A DNA stretch of 64,000 nucleotides from Pseudomonas sichuanensis. GTDB lineage: Bacteria; Pseudomonadota; Gammaproteobacteria; Pseudomonadales; Pseudomonadaceae. Shown piece after piece: positions 52,780 through 63,929 of the stretch. The stretch's first letter is position 1, and each line of letters begins with the position of its first letter. Below the pieces are notes generated by a model. That model was not told where the DNA came from. It was given only the letters and a program-made list of their open reading frames with translations, and did no database searches. Position numbers and translations under genes: made by a program. The stretch is taken from the NCBI RefSeq assembly GCF_003231305.1, contig NZ_QKVM01000006.1, positions 1 to 64,000 on the forward strand. Direction: 5' to 3'.

Positions 52780-54744
52780 TCATTTACCGCGAATCAACCG
52801 GCGCAACGCGAACCTGTTCGGGTGGCAGGCCTCGGCCACGGCTCGGGGCATCGGCAGCGGCTCACCACTGACCCACGCCGCAATCAGCTCCCCGGACAGC
52901 GGCGCGGTGATCAACCCGCGCGAGCCATGCCCGCTGTTCACATACAGCCCCTCAAGCCACGGGCAGGCGATATCCGGCACCTGCCGCGCATCCTTGGCCA
53001 GCGCGGCATAGGCGTCATTGAACGCCTCGGTGTCCGCCACCGGCCCGACGATGGGCAGGTAGTCCGGGCTGGTGCAACGGAACGCCGCGCGACCTTCCAG
53101 CTGCGCGACATCGAGCTTGCCGACGGCCAATCGCTCGGCCAGGTCAGTGGAAATCTCGTCCAGCAGCGCCAGGTTGCCCTGGTGCTCGGCGAGGGTGGGC
53201 GTGGTGTCCTGGCTGTGGAAGTCGAAGCTGGCGCCCAGGGTGTGCTCATCGCCACGGGGCGGCGCCACATAGCCTTCGGCGCACACCACCGTTTGCAATG
53301 CCCGGCTGGCCTCGGTGGCCGGCAAGCGGGTGATCTGCCCGCGAATGCGCTTGAGCGGCAGCCCGGCGCAGGGCGTGAAATTGCGTACCTCGGCGGCACC
53401 GGCCAGCACCACCAGCGGCGCGCTGGCCAGCAGGCGTTCGCCGTCCCAGGCTTGCCACAGGCCATCGGCCTTGCGCAGTTCGAGCACATTGGCGTGGCTC
53501 AGCAGGCGAATACGCGGCTGACCAAGTTGCGCCTGGCACAGCGCGGGCGGGTGCACCCAGCCACCTTCGGGGTAGAACAAGCCGCCAGCGGGCAGGGCAA
53601 CGCCGGCGACGGCCTGGGCCTGGTCGCGGTCCAGCACCCGCAGCAGGCTGCTGTCGAACGCCGCCGCCAGTTTGGCCTGGCGCTCGGCCTCTTTGTCGTC
53701 GAAGGCCAGTTGCAATACCCCGCAGCCATCCCAGGCCTGGCCGCGTTGCAGGTGCTGCAGCCAGCGGCGGGTATAGCCAAAGCCGGCAAGGATCATCTGC
53801 GACAGCGCCGTGCCATGGGCGGACAGCTTGAGGTAGAGCACGCCTTGCGGGTTGCCCGAGGCTTCCTGCGCAGGGCCGTCGTGGCGTTCCAGCACACTGA
53901 CCTGCCAGCCGCGCGCGGCCAGGCTGGCGGCCGTGGCACTGCCGGCCAGGCCGGCGCCGATCACCAGGGCTTCGCGCGGGCCGGGTGGTGCAGCCGGTCG
54001 GGCGTACCAGGGGGCGGGCAGGGCGGCCGGTGCAGCGCTGTAGTGGCCATGCATCACCTCCCATTTCTTGCCCAGCCCCGGCACCTTCTTCATGGTGAAG
54101 CCGGCCTCGACCAGCGACCGGCGAACCCAGCCGGTGGTGGTGAACGTGCCGAGGGTGGTACCGGCGTGCGACAGGCGTGCCAGCTGGGCGAACAGCTCGG
54201 GGGTCCACATGTCCGGGTTTTTCGCCGGGGCGAAGCCATCGAGGAACCAGGCGTCGATGCGCGCATCGAGCTGCGGCAACTGCTCCAGGGCATCGCCGAT
54301 CATCAGCGTCAGGGTCACCCGGCCGCCATCGAGGCTGAACTGCTGGAAGCCTGGGTGGATGGCCACGTACTGCTCCAGCAGCGGGCCGGTGAACGCGGCG
54401 AACTGTGGCCACAGCTGCATGGCCCGCGCCAGGTCGTCACGGGTCAGCGGGTACTTTTCGACACTGACGAAATGCAGGCGGGCATCGGCATGGGCCAGCT
54501 GGTCGAACAGTTGCCAGGCGCAGAAAAAATTCATGCCGGTGCCGAAGCCAGTCTCGCCGATCACCAGGCAGGCGTGTGGCGCCAGTTCGGCGAAACGTTG
54601 ACGCAGGCGGTTCTGCTCGATGAACACATGCACGGTTTCGTCGATGCCGTCCTCCCTGGAGAAATACACATCGTCGTATTGGCGCGAGTGGGGGCGGCCC
54701 TGTTCGTCCCAGTCGATCTGGGCATGTTGCTGGAAGGTGGGCAT
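52780..54744 (-). CDS. mnmC: Bifunctional tRNA mnm5s2U biosynthesis enzyme
   Basis: A 654-residue fusion. The N-terminal SAM methyltransferase domain (about 1-235; VIGETGFGTGMNFFCAW) adds the last methyl group; the C-terminal FAD oxidoreductase (about 260-640; ALVIGAGLAGSATAASLA) removes the carboxymethyl group from cmnm5s2U at the tRNA wobble position. Both halves are complete. The start at 54744 agrees with the family N terminus MPTFQQHAQIDWDEQGRPHS. Confidence 0.95.
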   Translation of the reverse strand: MPTFQQHAQIDWDEQGRPHSRQYDDVYFSREDGIDETVHVFIEQNRLRQRFAELAPHACLVIGETGFGTGMNFFCAWQLFDQLAHADARLHFVSVEKYPLTRDDLARAMQLWPQFAAFTGPLLEQYVAIHPGFQQFSLDGGRVTLTLMIGDALEQLPQLDARIDAWFLDGFAPAKNPDMWTPELFAQLARLSHAGTTLGTFTTTGWVRRSLVEAGFTMKKVPGLGKKWEVMHGHYSAAPAALPAPWYARPAAPPGPREALVIGAGLAGSATAASLAARGWQVSVLERHDGPAQEASGNPQGVLYLKLSAHGTALSQMILAGFGYTRRWLQHLQRGQAWDGCGVLQLAFDDKEAERQAKLAAAFDSSLLRVLDRDQAQAVAGVALPAGGLFYPEGGWVHPPALCQAQLGQPRIRLLSHANVLELRKADGLWQAWDGERLLASAPLVVLAGAAEVRNFTPCAGLPLKRIRGQITRLPATEASRALQTVVCAEGYVAPPRGDEHTLGASFDFHSQDTTPTLAEHQGNLALLDEISTDLAERLAVGKLDVAQLEGRAAFRCTSPDYLPIVGPVADTEAFNDAYAALAKDARQVPDIACPWLEGLYVNSGHGSRGLITAPLSGELIAAWVSGEPLPMPRAVAEACHPNRFALRRLIRGK

Positions 54745-54787
54745 GGGGGGCTCGGTTGCGGCGGATGGCCGATTTTAAGGCATTGGC

Positions 54788-54852
54788 CCCATCGCGGGGC
54801 AAGCCCGCTCCCACGCCATGTATCGTGGGAGCGGGCTTGCCCCGCGATAGGG
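54788..54852. repeat. REP pair (GGGGCAAGCCC type), head-in
   Basis: Inverted REP copies between the divergent mnmC and pap genes. Confidence 0.95.
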
Positions 54853-54907
54853 CCTGAAGCCTGGCGCGTAATCCGCTAGTCTTGCTAATCCAATGAAGGA
54901 GCCCAGC

Positions 54908-56401
54908 ATGTTCGAATCTGCGGAAATCGGTCACAGCATCGACAAGGACACCTACGAGGCCGAAGTGCCCGCCCTGCGCGAGGCGTTGCTCGAAGCCCAG
55001 TACGACCTCAAGCAGCAGGGGCGTTTCCCGGTGATCGTGCTGATCAACGGCATCGAGGGCGCCGGCAAGGGCGAGACGGTCAAGCTGCTCAACGAGTGGA
55101 TGGACCCCCGGCTGATCGAGGTGCGCACTTTCGACCAGCAGACCGACGAAGAGCTGGCGCGCCCGCCGGCCTGGCGCTACTGGCGGGCCCTGCCGCCGAA
55201 AGGGCGCATGGGCGTGTTCTTCGGCAACTGGTACAGCCAGATGCTCGAAGGCCGGGTGCACGGCCAGTTCAAGGACGCCGTGCTCGACCAGGCCATCGCC
55301 GGGGCCGAGCGCCTGGAGCAGATGCTGTGCGACGAAGGCGCGCTGATCATCAAGTTCTGGTTCCACCTGTCCAAGAAGCAGATGAAGGCGCGGCTCAAGG
55401 CGCTGAAGGACGACCCGCTGCACAACTGGCGCATCAGCCCGCTGGACTGGCAGCAATCGGAAACCTACGACCGTTTCGTGCGCTTTGGCGAGCGCGTGCT
55501 GCGCCGCACCAGCCGCGACTATGCGCCCTGGCACGTGGTCGAGGGCTTCGACCCGCACTACCGCAGCCTGGCGGTGGGGCGCATCCTGCTGGAAAGCCTG
55601 CAGGCTGCACTGGCCAACAACCCCAAGGGCAAGCATCTGGGCAATGTGGCGCCGCTCGGGCGCAGCATCGACCAGAAGAGCCTGCTCGGGGCGCTGGACC
55701 TGACCTTGCGCCTGGACAAGCGCGACTACGAAGAACAGCTGGTCACCGAGCAAGCGCGCCTGGCCGGCCTGCTGCGCAACAAACACATGCGTCGGCATGC
55801 GCTGGTGGCGGTGTTCGAAGGCAATGACGCCGCGGGCAAGGGCGGGGCGATCCGCCGGGTGGCGGCGGCGCTCGACCCGCGACAGTACCGGATCGTGCCG
55901 GTGGCCGCGCCCACCGAGGAGGAGCGCGCCCAGCCTTACCTGTGGCGCTTCTGGCGGCACATTCCGGCGCGCGGCAAGTTCACCATCTTCGACCGCTCCT
56001 GGTACGGCCGGGTGCTGGTGGAGCGGGTCGAGGGCTTTTGCAGCCCGGCCGACTGGATGCGCGCCTATGGCGAGATCAATGACTTCGAGGAGCAACTGCG
56101 CAACGCCGGGGTGGTGGTGGTCAAGTTCTGGTTGTCCATCGACCAGCAGACCCAGCTTGAGCGTTTCGAGGAGCGCGAGCAGATCCCGTTCAAACGCTAC
56201 AAGATCACCGAGGAAGACTGGCGCAACCGCGACAAGTGGGACCTCTACAGCGAAGCGGTGGGCGACATGGTCGACCGCACCAGCACCGAGATCGCGCCCT
56301 GGACCCTGGTGGAGGCCAACGACAAGCGCTGGGCACGGGTGAAAGTGTTGCGCACCATCAACGAGGCGCTGGAAGCGGCGTTTGCCCGGCACAAGAAGTA
56401 G
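54908..56401 (+). CDS. pap: Polyphosphate:AMP phosphotransferase (two fused PPK2 domains)
   Basis: A 497-residue protein made of two PPK2 domains. Walker A motifs are INGIEGAGKGE (about residues 46-56) and FEGNDAAGKGG (about 303-313); the lid segment RPPAWRYWRALPPKGRMGVF in the first half mirrors QPYLWRFWRHIPARGKFTIF in the second. Class II PPK2s such as PA3455 make ADP from AMP and polyphosphate, with the C-terminal domain thought to be the active one. AAGGAG precedes 54908; an upstream ATG at 54893 overlaps it. Confidence 0.92.
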   Translation: MFESAEIGHSIDKDTYEAEVPALREALLEAQYDLKQQGRFPVIVLINGIEGAGKGETVKLLNEWMDPRLIEVRTFDQQTDEELARPPAWRYWRALPPKGRMGVFFGNWYSQMLEGRVHGQFKDAVLDQAIAGAERLEQMLCDEGALIIKFWFHLSKKQMKARLKALKDDPLHNWRISPLDWQQSETYDRFVRFGERVLRRTSRDYAPWHVVEGFDPHYRSLAVGRILLESLQAALANNPKGKHLGNVAPLGRSIDQKSLLGALDLTLRLDKRDYEEQLVTEQARLAGLLRNKHMRRHALVAVFEGNDAAGKGGAIRRVAAALDPRQYRIVPVAAPTEEERAQPYLWRFWRHIPARGKFTIFDRSWYGRVLVERVEGFCSPADWMRAYGEINDFEEQLRNAGVVVVKFWLSIDQQTQLERFEEREQIPFKRYKITEEDWRNRDKWDLYSEAVGDMVDRTSTEIAPWTLVEANDKRWARVKVLRTINEALEAAFARHKK

Positions 56402-56407
56402 GTGAGG

Positions 56408-56513
56408 CATCGCGGGGCAAGCCCGCTCCCACGGACGGGCTGCTTCCAACAAGTCGGACACCATCCAGCCCTGGGGGCAATCCACTCCGTGGGAGCGGGC
56501 TTGCCCCGCGATA
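56408..56513. repeat. REP pair (GGGGCAAGCCC type) with long spacer
   Basis: Inverted copies with a spacer of about 60 bp, longer than in most pairs here. Confidence 0.95.
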
Positions 56514-56634
56514 GTTTTCAGCCATGACCCACCGGAATGACCTGATGAATTCTTTTCCCGCAACCCGTCCTCGGCCCGACGCTGCAACCCCTTAGAATCC
56601 AGTTTCCCCCACCACGGGCCTGATCGAGGACACC

Positions 56635-57588
56635 ATGCACATCACTTCCGGCCGTTGGGTCTTCGGCCTGCTGCTCGCCCTGTTGACCGCGCTGCTATGG
56701 GGCATCTTGCCAATCAAGCTCAAGCAGGTACTGCAAGTGATGGACCCGGTGACCGTCACCTGGTACCGCCTTGCGGTGTCCGGTGGGCTGCTGTTCGCCT
56801 GGCTGGCGGCCCGTCGACGCCTGCCTTCGTTCGGCCGGCTGGGCGGCAAGGGCAAACTGCTGATGCTGGTCGCCATCGGCGGGTTGCTGGGCAACTATGT
56901 GCTGTACCTGATCGGCCTCAAGCTGCTCAGCCCCGGGACCGCGCAACTGGTGGTGCAACTGGGGCCGGTGTTGTTGCTGGTGGCCAGTGTGTTCGTGTTC
57001 AAGGAGCGCTTCAGCCTGGGGCAGGGCATTGGCCTGGTGGTGCTGCTGGCGGGCTTCGGGCTGTTCTTCAACCAGCGCCTGGAAGAATTGCTGACCTCGC
57101 TGGGTGCCTACACCACCGGGGTGTTGACCATCCTGTTGGCCACCAGCATCTGGGTGTTCTACGCCCTGAGCCAGAAGCAATTGCTGACGGTGTGGGGGTC
57201 GCAGCAGGTGATGATGGTGATGTACCTGGGCTGCGCCCTGCTGCTGACGCCCTGGGTGCACCCGTTGGAGGCCCTGCAATTGAGCCCGGTGCAGGGCTGG
57301 TTGCTGCTGGCCTGCTGCCTCAACACGCTGGTGGCCTATGGCGCCTTCGCCGAGGCCCTGGCGCACTGGGAGGCCTCGCGGGTGAGCGCGACCTTGGCGT
57401 TGACGCCTTTGGTCACGTTCACTGCGGTGGCGATCGCGGCCTGGCTCTGGCCGGACTACGTGCATGCCGAGGATATCAATGCGCTGGGGTATCTCGGGGC
57501 GGTGACGGTGGTGCTGGGGTCGGCGCTGGTGGCGTTGGGGCCATCGTTGGTGGCGGGGTGGAAGGCGCGGCGGGCGCAGCTCGGCTGA
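56635..57588 (+). CDS. EamA-domain DMT-superfamily transporter
   Basis: A 317-residue ten-helix transporter, with the EamA repeats LLTALLWGILPIKLKQVLQV and LATSIWVFYALSQKQLLTVW. The GLLGNYVLYLIGLKLLSPGT segment is a family feature. It is unrelated in close sequence to the two EamA genes at 41-43 kb. The substrate is unknown. GAGGA lies a few bases before the ATG. Confidence 0.9.
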   Translation: MHITSGRWVFGLLLALLTALLWGILPIKLKQVLQVMDPVTVTWYRLAVSGGLLFAWLAARRRLPSFGRLGGKGKLLMLVAIGGLLGNYVLYLIGLKLLSPGTAQLVVQLGPVLLLVASVFVFKERFSLGQGIGLVVLLAGFGLFFNQRLEELLTSLGAYTTGVLTILLATSIWVFYALSQKQLLTVWGSQQVMMVMYLGCALLLTPWVHPLEALQLSPVQGWLLLACCLNTLVAYGAFAEALAHWEASRVSATLALTPLVTFTAVAIAAWLWPDYVHAEDINALGYLGAVTVVLGSALVALGPSLVAGWKARRAQLG

Positions 57589-57592
57589 AAGC

Positions 57593-57726
57593 CCATCGCG
57601 GGGCAAGTCGCAGCGGCGCACCGCCGCTCCCACGTTGGACCTCCCCCAAGAGTTGTATTGCTTTCCAACTTTTTGGCAAGCCCAGCGTGGGAGCGGCGGT
57701 GCGCCGCTGCGACTTGCCCCGCGATA
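57593..57726. repeat. Extended-type REP pair
   Basis: Both arms are the enlarged subtype: GGGGCAAGTCGCAGCGGCGC then ACCGCCGCTCCCAC. An additional GCGGCG/CGCCGC stem is inserted between the normal loop and the CTCCCAC tail. The spacer is about 55 bp. Between convergent genes. Confidence 0.92.
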
Positions 57727-57730
57727 GGTT

Positions 57731-59125
<1,395 letters not shown>

Positions 59126-59278
59126 GCTGCGCTCACTCCTTTGTAGTCCGAATTCGCAGTTTAGGCCCTGATTCGACCAAGCGGTTCCCACGCTCGTCGT
59201 AGCCCTTGAGCACTTCGCCATCACAGCGCAGAATGCTCTACTCTGAGGTACCCGCCTCCCTTTCTTGAAGGAAATGCA

Positions 59279-59797
59279 ATGACCCGTCTCCGTGTCCTCT
59301 GTGCCGCCGTAGCCCTGGTCTGTGCCAGCGGCCAGGTACTCGCTGCCACCCCCAGCCACAATGCCGCCGCCGAGAAGTTCCTGACCCTGGCCAACGCCGA
59401 CAAGCTGGGCACCCCGGTGTACATGCAGGTCCAGCAGATGTTCGCCCAGCGCTTCGAGCAGACCAAGGCGCCGGCCTCCAAGAAAACCGTACTCGACAGC
59501 TACCAGGCCAAGGCCAACGCCGCCCTGGACAACGCCATCGGCTGGAAGAAGCTCAAGCCGAAGATGGTCGACCTGTACACCGCCACCTTCACCGAAGGCG
59601 AGCTGAACGACCTGGTCAAGTTCTACGAGTCGCCGCTGGGCAAGAAAGTCCTGCGCGAAATGCCCAAGGTCACCCAGCAGTCGGCCCAGCTCACCCAGCA
59701 GAGCCTCGAGCCTGCGGTACCGGTGGTCAACAAGCTGCTCGACGACATGACCAAGGAACTCGACCCGAACGCCGGCAAGGCCCCGGCCAAGAAGTGA
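59279..59797 (+). CDS. DUF2059 exported protein
   Basis: A 172-residue protein with signal peptide (residues 1-23, ending VLAA) and a helical DUF2059 domain (about 70-145; [24 protein letters not shown]). The role is unknown, probably periplasmic. It is 153 bp divergent from fumC. The BolA gene follows at ten bases. Confidence 0.9.
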   Translation: MTRLRVLCAAVALVCASGQVLAATPSHNAAAEKFLTLANADKLGTPVYMQVQQMFAQRFEQTKAPASKKTVLDSYQAKANAALDNAIGWKKLKPKMVDLYTATFTEGELNDLVKFYESPLGKKVLREMPKVTQQSAQLTQQSLEPAVPVVNKLLDDMTKELDPNAGKAPAKK

Positions 59798-59807
59798 GCC
59801 CATCGCG

Positions 59808-60104
59808 ATGAGCATGCAGCAACGCATCGAACAGCAACTGGCGCCGCTGGGCACCGCGCACCTTGAAGTGCTCAACGAAAGCCACATGCACAGCCGTGGC
59901 CAGGAGACGCACTACAAGGCGGTGCTGGTCAGCGAGCAGTTCGCCGGGCTGAACAGCGTCAAGCGTCACCAGAAGGTCTACGCCACCATGGGCGAGCTGA
60001 TGGGCGAAATTCACGCCCTGGCCATTCACACCTACACCCCCGACGAGTGGGCGCAGGTGGGCAGTGCGCCGGCTTCGCCGGTGTGTGCGGGCGGCGGGCA
60101 CTGA
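59808..60104 (+). CDS. BolA family protein
   Basis: A 98-residue BolA-fold protein with the invariant histidine regions [20 protein letters not shown] and [11 protein letters not shown]. BolA proteins bind iron-sulfur clusters with monothiol glutaredoxins and regulate shape and stress genes. The last 20 residues ([13 protein letters not shown]) include a cysteine. It is co-transcribed with the DUF2059 gene. Confidence 0.92.
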   Translation: MSMQQRIEQQLAPLGTAHLEVLNESHMHSRGQETHYKAVLVSEQFAGLNSVKRHQKVYATMGELMGEIHALAIHTYTPDEWAQVGSAPASPVCAGGGH

Positions 60105-60148
60105 ATCCTCCCTGGGATTCTGGTAGACTGCCGCCCCCTGTATATACC

Positions 60149-60228
60149 GTACCGACGCCATCGCGGGGCAAGCCCGCTCCCACGCTATAGCCCGTGGGAG
60201 CGGGCTTGCCCCGCGATGGCGTCGGTAC
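60149..60228. repeat. REP pair forming a perfect 36-bp palindrome
   Basis: Arms 60149-60184 and 60193-60228 are exact inverted copies, with an 8-nt loop. The match continues outside the REP core into GTACCGACGCC/GGCGTCGGTAC. Confidence 0.95.
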
Positions 60229-60288
60229 AGTCGTTTTTGTCATTCCGGTCCGCCCCTTACGAGGGCAACCACCTGGAGATTCAACGCA

Positions 60289-61221
60289 ATGACCCAACCG
60301 ATCGTCGTGGCGGCGCTGTACAAGTTCGTCACCCTGGAAGACTACCTCGAGCTGCGCGAGCCGCTGCTCAATGCCATGCTTGAGAACGGCGTCAAAGGCA
60401 CCCTGCTGCTGGCCCATGAAGGTATCAACGGCACCGTGTCGGCCACCCGTGAAGGCATCGACGGGCTGCTGGCCTGGCTGCGCAACGACCCGCGCCTGGT
60501 GGACGTCGACCATAAAGAGTCGTACTGCGACGAACAGCCGTTCTACCGCACCAAGGTCAAACTCAAGAAAGAGATCGTCACCCTCGGCGTGCCGGGCGTG
60601 GACCCGAACAAGGCAGTGGGCACCTACGTCGAGCCGAAAGACTGGAACGCCCTGATCAGCGACCCTGAAGTGCTGCTGATCGACACCCGCAACGACTACG
60701 AAGTGGCCATCGGTACCTTCAAGGGCGCCATCGACCCGAAGACCGAGACCTTCCGCGAGTTCCCCGAATACATCAAGGCCAACTTCGACCCCAGCAAGCA
60801 CAAGAAGGTCGCCATGTTCTGCACCGGTGGCATCCGTTGCGAAAAAGCCTCGAGCTACATGCTCGGTGAGGGCTATGAAGCGGTCTATCATCTGAAGGGT
60901 GGCATCCTGAAATACTTCGAGGAAGTACCTCAGGAAGAAAGCCTGTGGGACGGCGACTGCTTCGTCTTCGACAACCGGGTCACCGTACGTCACGACCTGA
61001 GCGAAGGCGAGTACGACCAGTGCCACGCTTGCCGCCACCCGGTCGATGCGAAGGATCGTGAGTCCGAGCACTATTCGCCAGGCGTGAGCTGCCCGCATTG
61101 CTGGGACAACCTGAGCGAGAAGACCCGGCGCAGCGCCATCGACCGCCAGAAGCAGATCGAGCTGGCCAAGGCGCGCAACCAGCCGCACCCGATCGGTTTC
61201 AACTACAAAGCCGAGGCCTGA
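60289..61221 (+). CDS. trhO: tRNA uridine(34) hydroxylase (rhodanese family)
   Basis: A 310-residue TrhO/YceA protein that hydroxylates U34 of tRNA as the first step of cmo5U synthesis. An N-terminal acylphosphatase-like domain (about 1-95) precedes the rhodanese domain, whose catalytic Cys is in [17 protein letters not shown]. The C-terminal CHACRHP and CPHCWDNL pairs look like a metal-binding knuckle. GGAG lies upstream of the ATG. The DsbA-like gene follows by 3 bp. Confidence 0.95.
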   Translation: MTQPIVVAALYKFVTLEDYLELREPLLNAMLENGVKGTLLLAHEGINGTVSATREGIDGLLAWLRNDPRLVDVDHKESYCDEQPFYRTKVKLKKEIVTLGVPGVDPNKAVGTYVEPKDWNALISDPEVLLIDTRNDYEVAIGTFKGAIDPKTETFREFPEYIKANFDPSKHKKVAMFCTGGIRCEKASSYMLGEGYEAVYHLKGGILKYFEEVPQEESLWDGDCFVFDNRVTVRHDLSEGEYDQCHACRHPVDAKDRESEHYSPGVSCPHCWDNLSEKTRRSAIDRQKQIELAKARNQPHPIGFNYKAEA

Positions 61222-61224
61222 TGC

Positions 61225-61857
61225 ATGTCCGCACGCCTGCTCTATGTGATGGACCCGATGTGCTCCTGGTGCTGGGGTTTCGCCCCGGTGGCCGAAGCGC
61301 TGATCGCCCAGGCGCGCGAGGCCGGTGTCAGCACCCGCCTGGTACCGGGCGGCTTGCGTACCGGCGGCAGCGCCCTGGACGCCTCGACCCGCAAGTACAT
61401 CCTCGAGCATTGGCAGGCGGTGCATGACGCCACCGGGCAACCGTTCCGTTTTGACGGCGCGATGCCTGACGGTTTCGTCTACGACACCGAGCCCGCCTGC
61501 CGCGCCCTGGTTGCGGCGCGTGAGCTGGACGAGCAACGTGCCTGGAGCCTGCTCAAGCTGATCCAGGCGTCGTTCTACGAGCAGGGCGTGGATGTCACCC
61601 GTGCCCCGCAACTGGTCGAGCTGGCCGAACAGGCCGGGTTCGATCGGGAGGCGTTCTCCCTGCGCTTCGCCAGCCACGACACCCGCACCGCCACCACGGC
61701 CGATTTCGCCTGGGTGCAGGACCTGGGCATCGCCGGCTTCCCCACGCTGCTGGCCGAGCGTAACGGCCAGCTGGCCCTGCTGACCAACGGCTATCAGCCG
61801 CTGCAGAGCCTGCAACCCTTGCTCGGCCGCTGGCTGCAGCAGGCCGTTTGTGCTTGA
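61225..61857 (+). CDS. DsbA-family protein
   Basis: A 210-residue thioredoxin-fold protein with an inserted helical domain, as in DsbA/FrnE oxidoreductases. The redox motif is DPMCSWCWGF (CSWC). No signal peptide is visible, so it probably acts in the cytoplasm as a reductase or isomerase. The cis-proline is in AGFPTLLAE. It is between trhO and the ABC exporter, overlapping the latter by eight bases. Confidence 0.92.
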   Translation: MSARLLYVMDPMCSWCWGFAPVAEALIAQAREAGVSTRLVPGGLRTGGSALDASTRKYILEHWQAVHDATGQPFRFDGAMPDGFVYDTEPACRALVAARELDEQRAWSLLKLIQASFYEQGVDVTRAPQLVELAEQAGFDREAFSLRFASHDTRTATTADFAWVQDLGIAGFPTLLAERNGQLALLTNGYQPLQSLQPLLGRWLQQAVCA

Positions 61858-63682
61858 CCTGCCTGGGTCGCCAGACCCTGTTCCCGGGAAGCCCCCCGCT
61901 GTGCCCGATCGCTTGAGCTGGGCGGAAATCCGCCGCCTGGCTCTTCACCACAAGAAAGCCCTGTGGAGCGCCAACCTGGTGGCCGTGTTCGCCGCCCTGT
62001 GCAGTGTGCCGATCCCCTTGCTGCTGCCGCTGCTGGTGGACGAAGTGTTGCTGGGGCATGGCGATGCCGCGCTCAAATGGATGAACCACCTGCTGCCCAG
62101 CGGCTGGCAGGTGGCCGCCGGTTATATCGGCCTGATGCTCTGCGCCACGCTGACCCTGCGCCTGGCAGCGCTGGCCTTCAACGTGGTCCAGGCCAAGCTG
62201 TTCGCGGGCCTGGCCAAGGATATTGTCTACCGCTTGCGCATCCGCCTGATCGAGCGGCTCAAGCGCATCTCGCTGCAGGAGTATGAAAGCCTGGGCAGCG
62301 GCACGGTGACCACGCACCTGGTCACCGACCTGGATACCCTCGACAAGTTCGTCGGCGAAACCCTCAGCCGTTTCCTGGTGGCGGTGCTGACACTCACCGG
62401 CACGGCGGCGATCCTGATCTGGATGCACTGGCAACTGGCGCTGCTGATCCTGCTGTTCAACCCGCTGGTGATCTATTTCACCGTGCAGTTGGGCAAACGC
62501 GTCAAGCACCTGAAAAAGCTCGAGAACGACAGCACTGCACGCTTCACCCAGGCATTGACCGAAACCCTCGATGCGATCCAGGAGATCCGCGCCGGCAACC
62601 GCCAGGGCTATTTCCTCGGCCGCCTTGGCCTGCGGGCCCGCGAGGTGCGCGACTACGCCGTCGCTTCGCAGTGGAAAAGCGATGCCAGCGGCCGCGCCAG
62701 CGGGCTGTTGTTCCAGTTCGGCATCGATATCTTCCGTGCCGCCGCCATGCTCACCGTGCTGTTCTCCGACCTGTCCATCGGCCAGATGCTGGCGGTGTTC
62801 AGCTACCTGTGGTTCATGATCGGCCCGGTGGAGCAATTGCTCAACCTGCAGTACGCCTACTACGCAGCAGGCGGCGCCTTGAGCCGGCTCAACGAGCTGC
62901 TGGCGCGCGCCGACGAGCCGCAGTACCCGGCGGCCAGCGACCCGTTCGCCGGGCGTGAGACGGTGGGGATCGAGGTGCGTGACCTGCGTTTTGCCTATGC
63001 CGAAGAGCCGGTGCTGGACCAGTTGAACCTGTCCATCGCCCCGGGTGAGAAGGTGGCGATCGTCGGCGCCAGTGGGGGTGGCAAGAGCACCCTGGTGCAA
63101 CTGTTGCTGGGGCTGTACAGCGCCCAGGCCGGGACCATCCGCTTTGGTGGTGCGAGCCTTCAGGAAATCGGCCTGGAGACCCTGCGCGAGCACGTCGCGG
63201 TGGTGCTGCAGCATCCGTCGCTGTTCAACGACAGCGTGCGCGCCAACCTGACCATGGGCCGCGACTGCAGCGACGACGCTTGCTGGCATGCGCTGCGTAT
63301 CGCCCAGCTGGATGCCACCATCGCGGCACTCCCCCAGGGCCTGGACAGCGTGGTCGGCCGCTCCGGGGTACGCCTGTCCGGTGGCCAGCGCCAGCGCCTG
63401 GCGATTGCGCGCATGGTGCTGGCCGAGCCCAAGGTGGTGATTCTCGACGAGGCCACCTCGGCGCTGGATGCCGCCACCGAGTACAACCTGCACCAGGCTT
63501 TGGCGCGTTTCCTCAGCGGGCGCACCACGTTGATCATCGCCCACCGGCTGTCGGCGGTGAAACAGGCCGACCGGGTGCTGGTGTTCGATGGCGGGCATGT
63601 AGCCGAGGATGGCGATCACCAGCAACTGATCGCCGAAGGTGGCTTGTACGCCAAGCTGTACGGGCATCTGCAGCAGACCTGA
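61850..63682 (+). CDS. ABC exporter, fused membrane-ATPase half-transporter
   Basis: A 610-residue type IV ABC half-transporter; six helices (about 40-330) are followed by the nucleotide-binding domain (Walker A GASGGGKST, signature LSGGQRQRLAIARM, Walker B VVILDEATSALD, H-loop AHRLSAVKQ). It would function as a homodimer exporting lipid or drug-like compounds; the substrate is unknown. The GTG at 61850 is used here, overlapping the previous gene; a GTG at 61901 is an alternative, and neither has a clear ribosome site. Confidence 0.92.
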   Translation: MLDLPGSPDPVPGKPPAVPDRLSWAEIRRLALHHKKALWSANLVAVFAALCSVPIPLLLPLLVDEVLLGHGDAALKWMNHLLPSGWQVAAGYIGLMLCATLTLRLAALAFNVVQAKLFAGLAKDIVYRLRIRLIERLKRISLQEYESLGSGTVTTHLVTDLDTLDKFVGETLSRFLVAVLTLTGTAAILIWMHWQLALLILLFNPLVIYFTVQLGKRVKHLKKLENDSTARFTQALTETLDAIQEIRAGNRQGYFLGRLGLRAREVRDYAVASQWKSDASGRASGLLFQFGIDIFRAAAMLTVLFSDLSIGQMLAVFSYLWFMIGPVEQLLNLQYAYYAAGGALSRLNELLARADEPQYPAASDPFAGRETVGIEVRDLRFAYAEEPVLDQLNLSIAPGEKVAIVGASGGGKSTLVQLLLGLYSAQAGTIRFGGASLQEIGLETLREHVAVVLQHPSLFNDSVRANLTMGRDCSDDACWHALRIAQLDATIAALPQGLDSVVGRSGVRLSGGQRQRLAIARMVLAEPKVVILDEATSALDAATEYNLHQALARFLSGRTTLIIAHRLSAVKQADRVLVFDGGHVAEDGDHQQLIAEGGLYAKLYGHLQQT

Positions 63683-63739
63683 AGCCGTTCTGTGTGAGGC
63701 TTTTCACGCCTGTGAATAATGCCCCGGCTGTGCGGGCTG

Positions 63740-63804
63740 CGTGGGAGCGGGCTTGCCCCGCGATACAAGCGCCACGGTAATCGCGGGGCAAGCCCGCTCC
63801 CACG
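63740..63804. repeat. REP pair (GGGGCAAGCCC type), head-out
   Basis: Outward-facing REP copies in the 247-bp gap after the ABC gene. The remainder of the gap (63805-63929) holds no clear feature. Confidence 0.95.
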
Positions 63805-63929
63805 GTCTTTGCCTGAGCAAGGGCATGAATTCCCGCCTTCAAAAAGCACGCCGCAGCTATGGCAAATGGCCTACGCTGTGCTGTGTCTAGGTCGATTCGT
63901 GCCTTATCTGCCGCCGTGACAGGGACTAC

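Noticed and set aside
59126..59887. Upstream extension of fumC
   Set aside because: It is antisense to the DUF2059 gene, and FumC family length and the AAGGAG site support the start at 59125.
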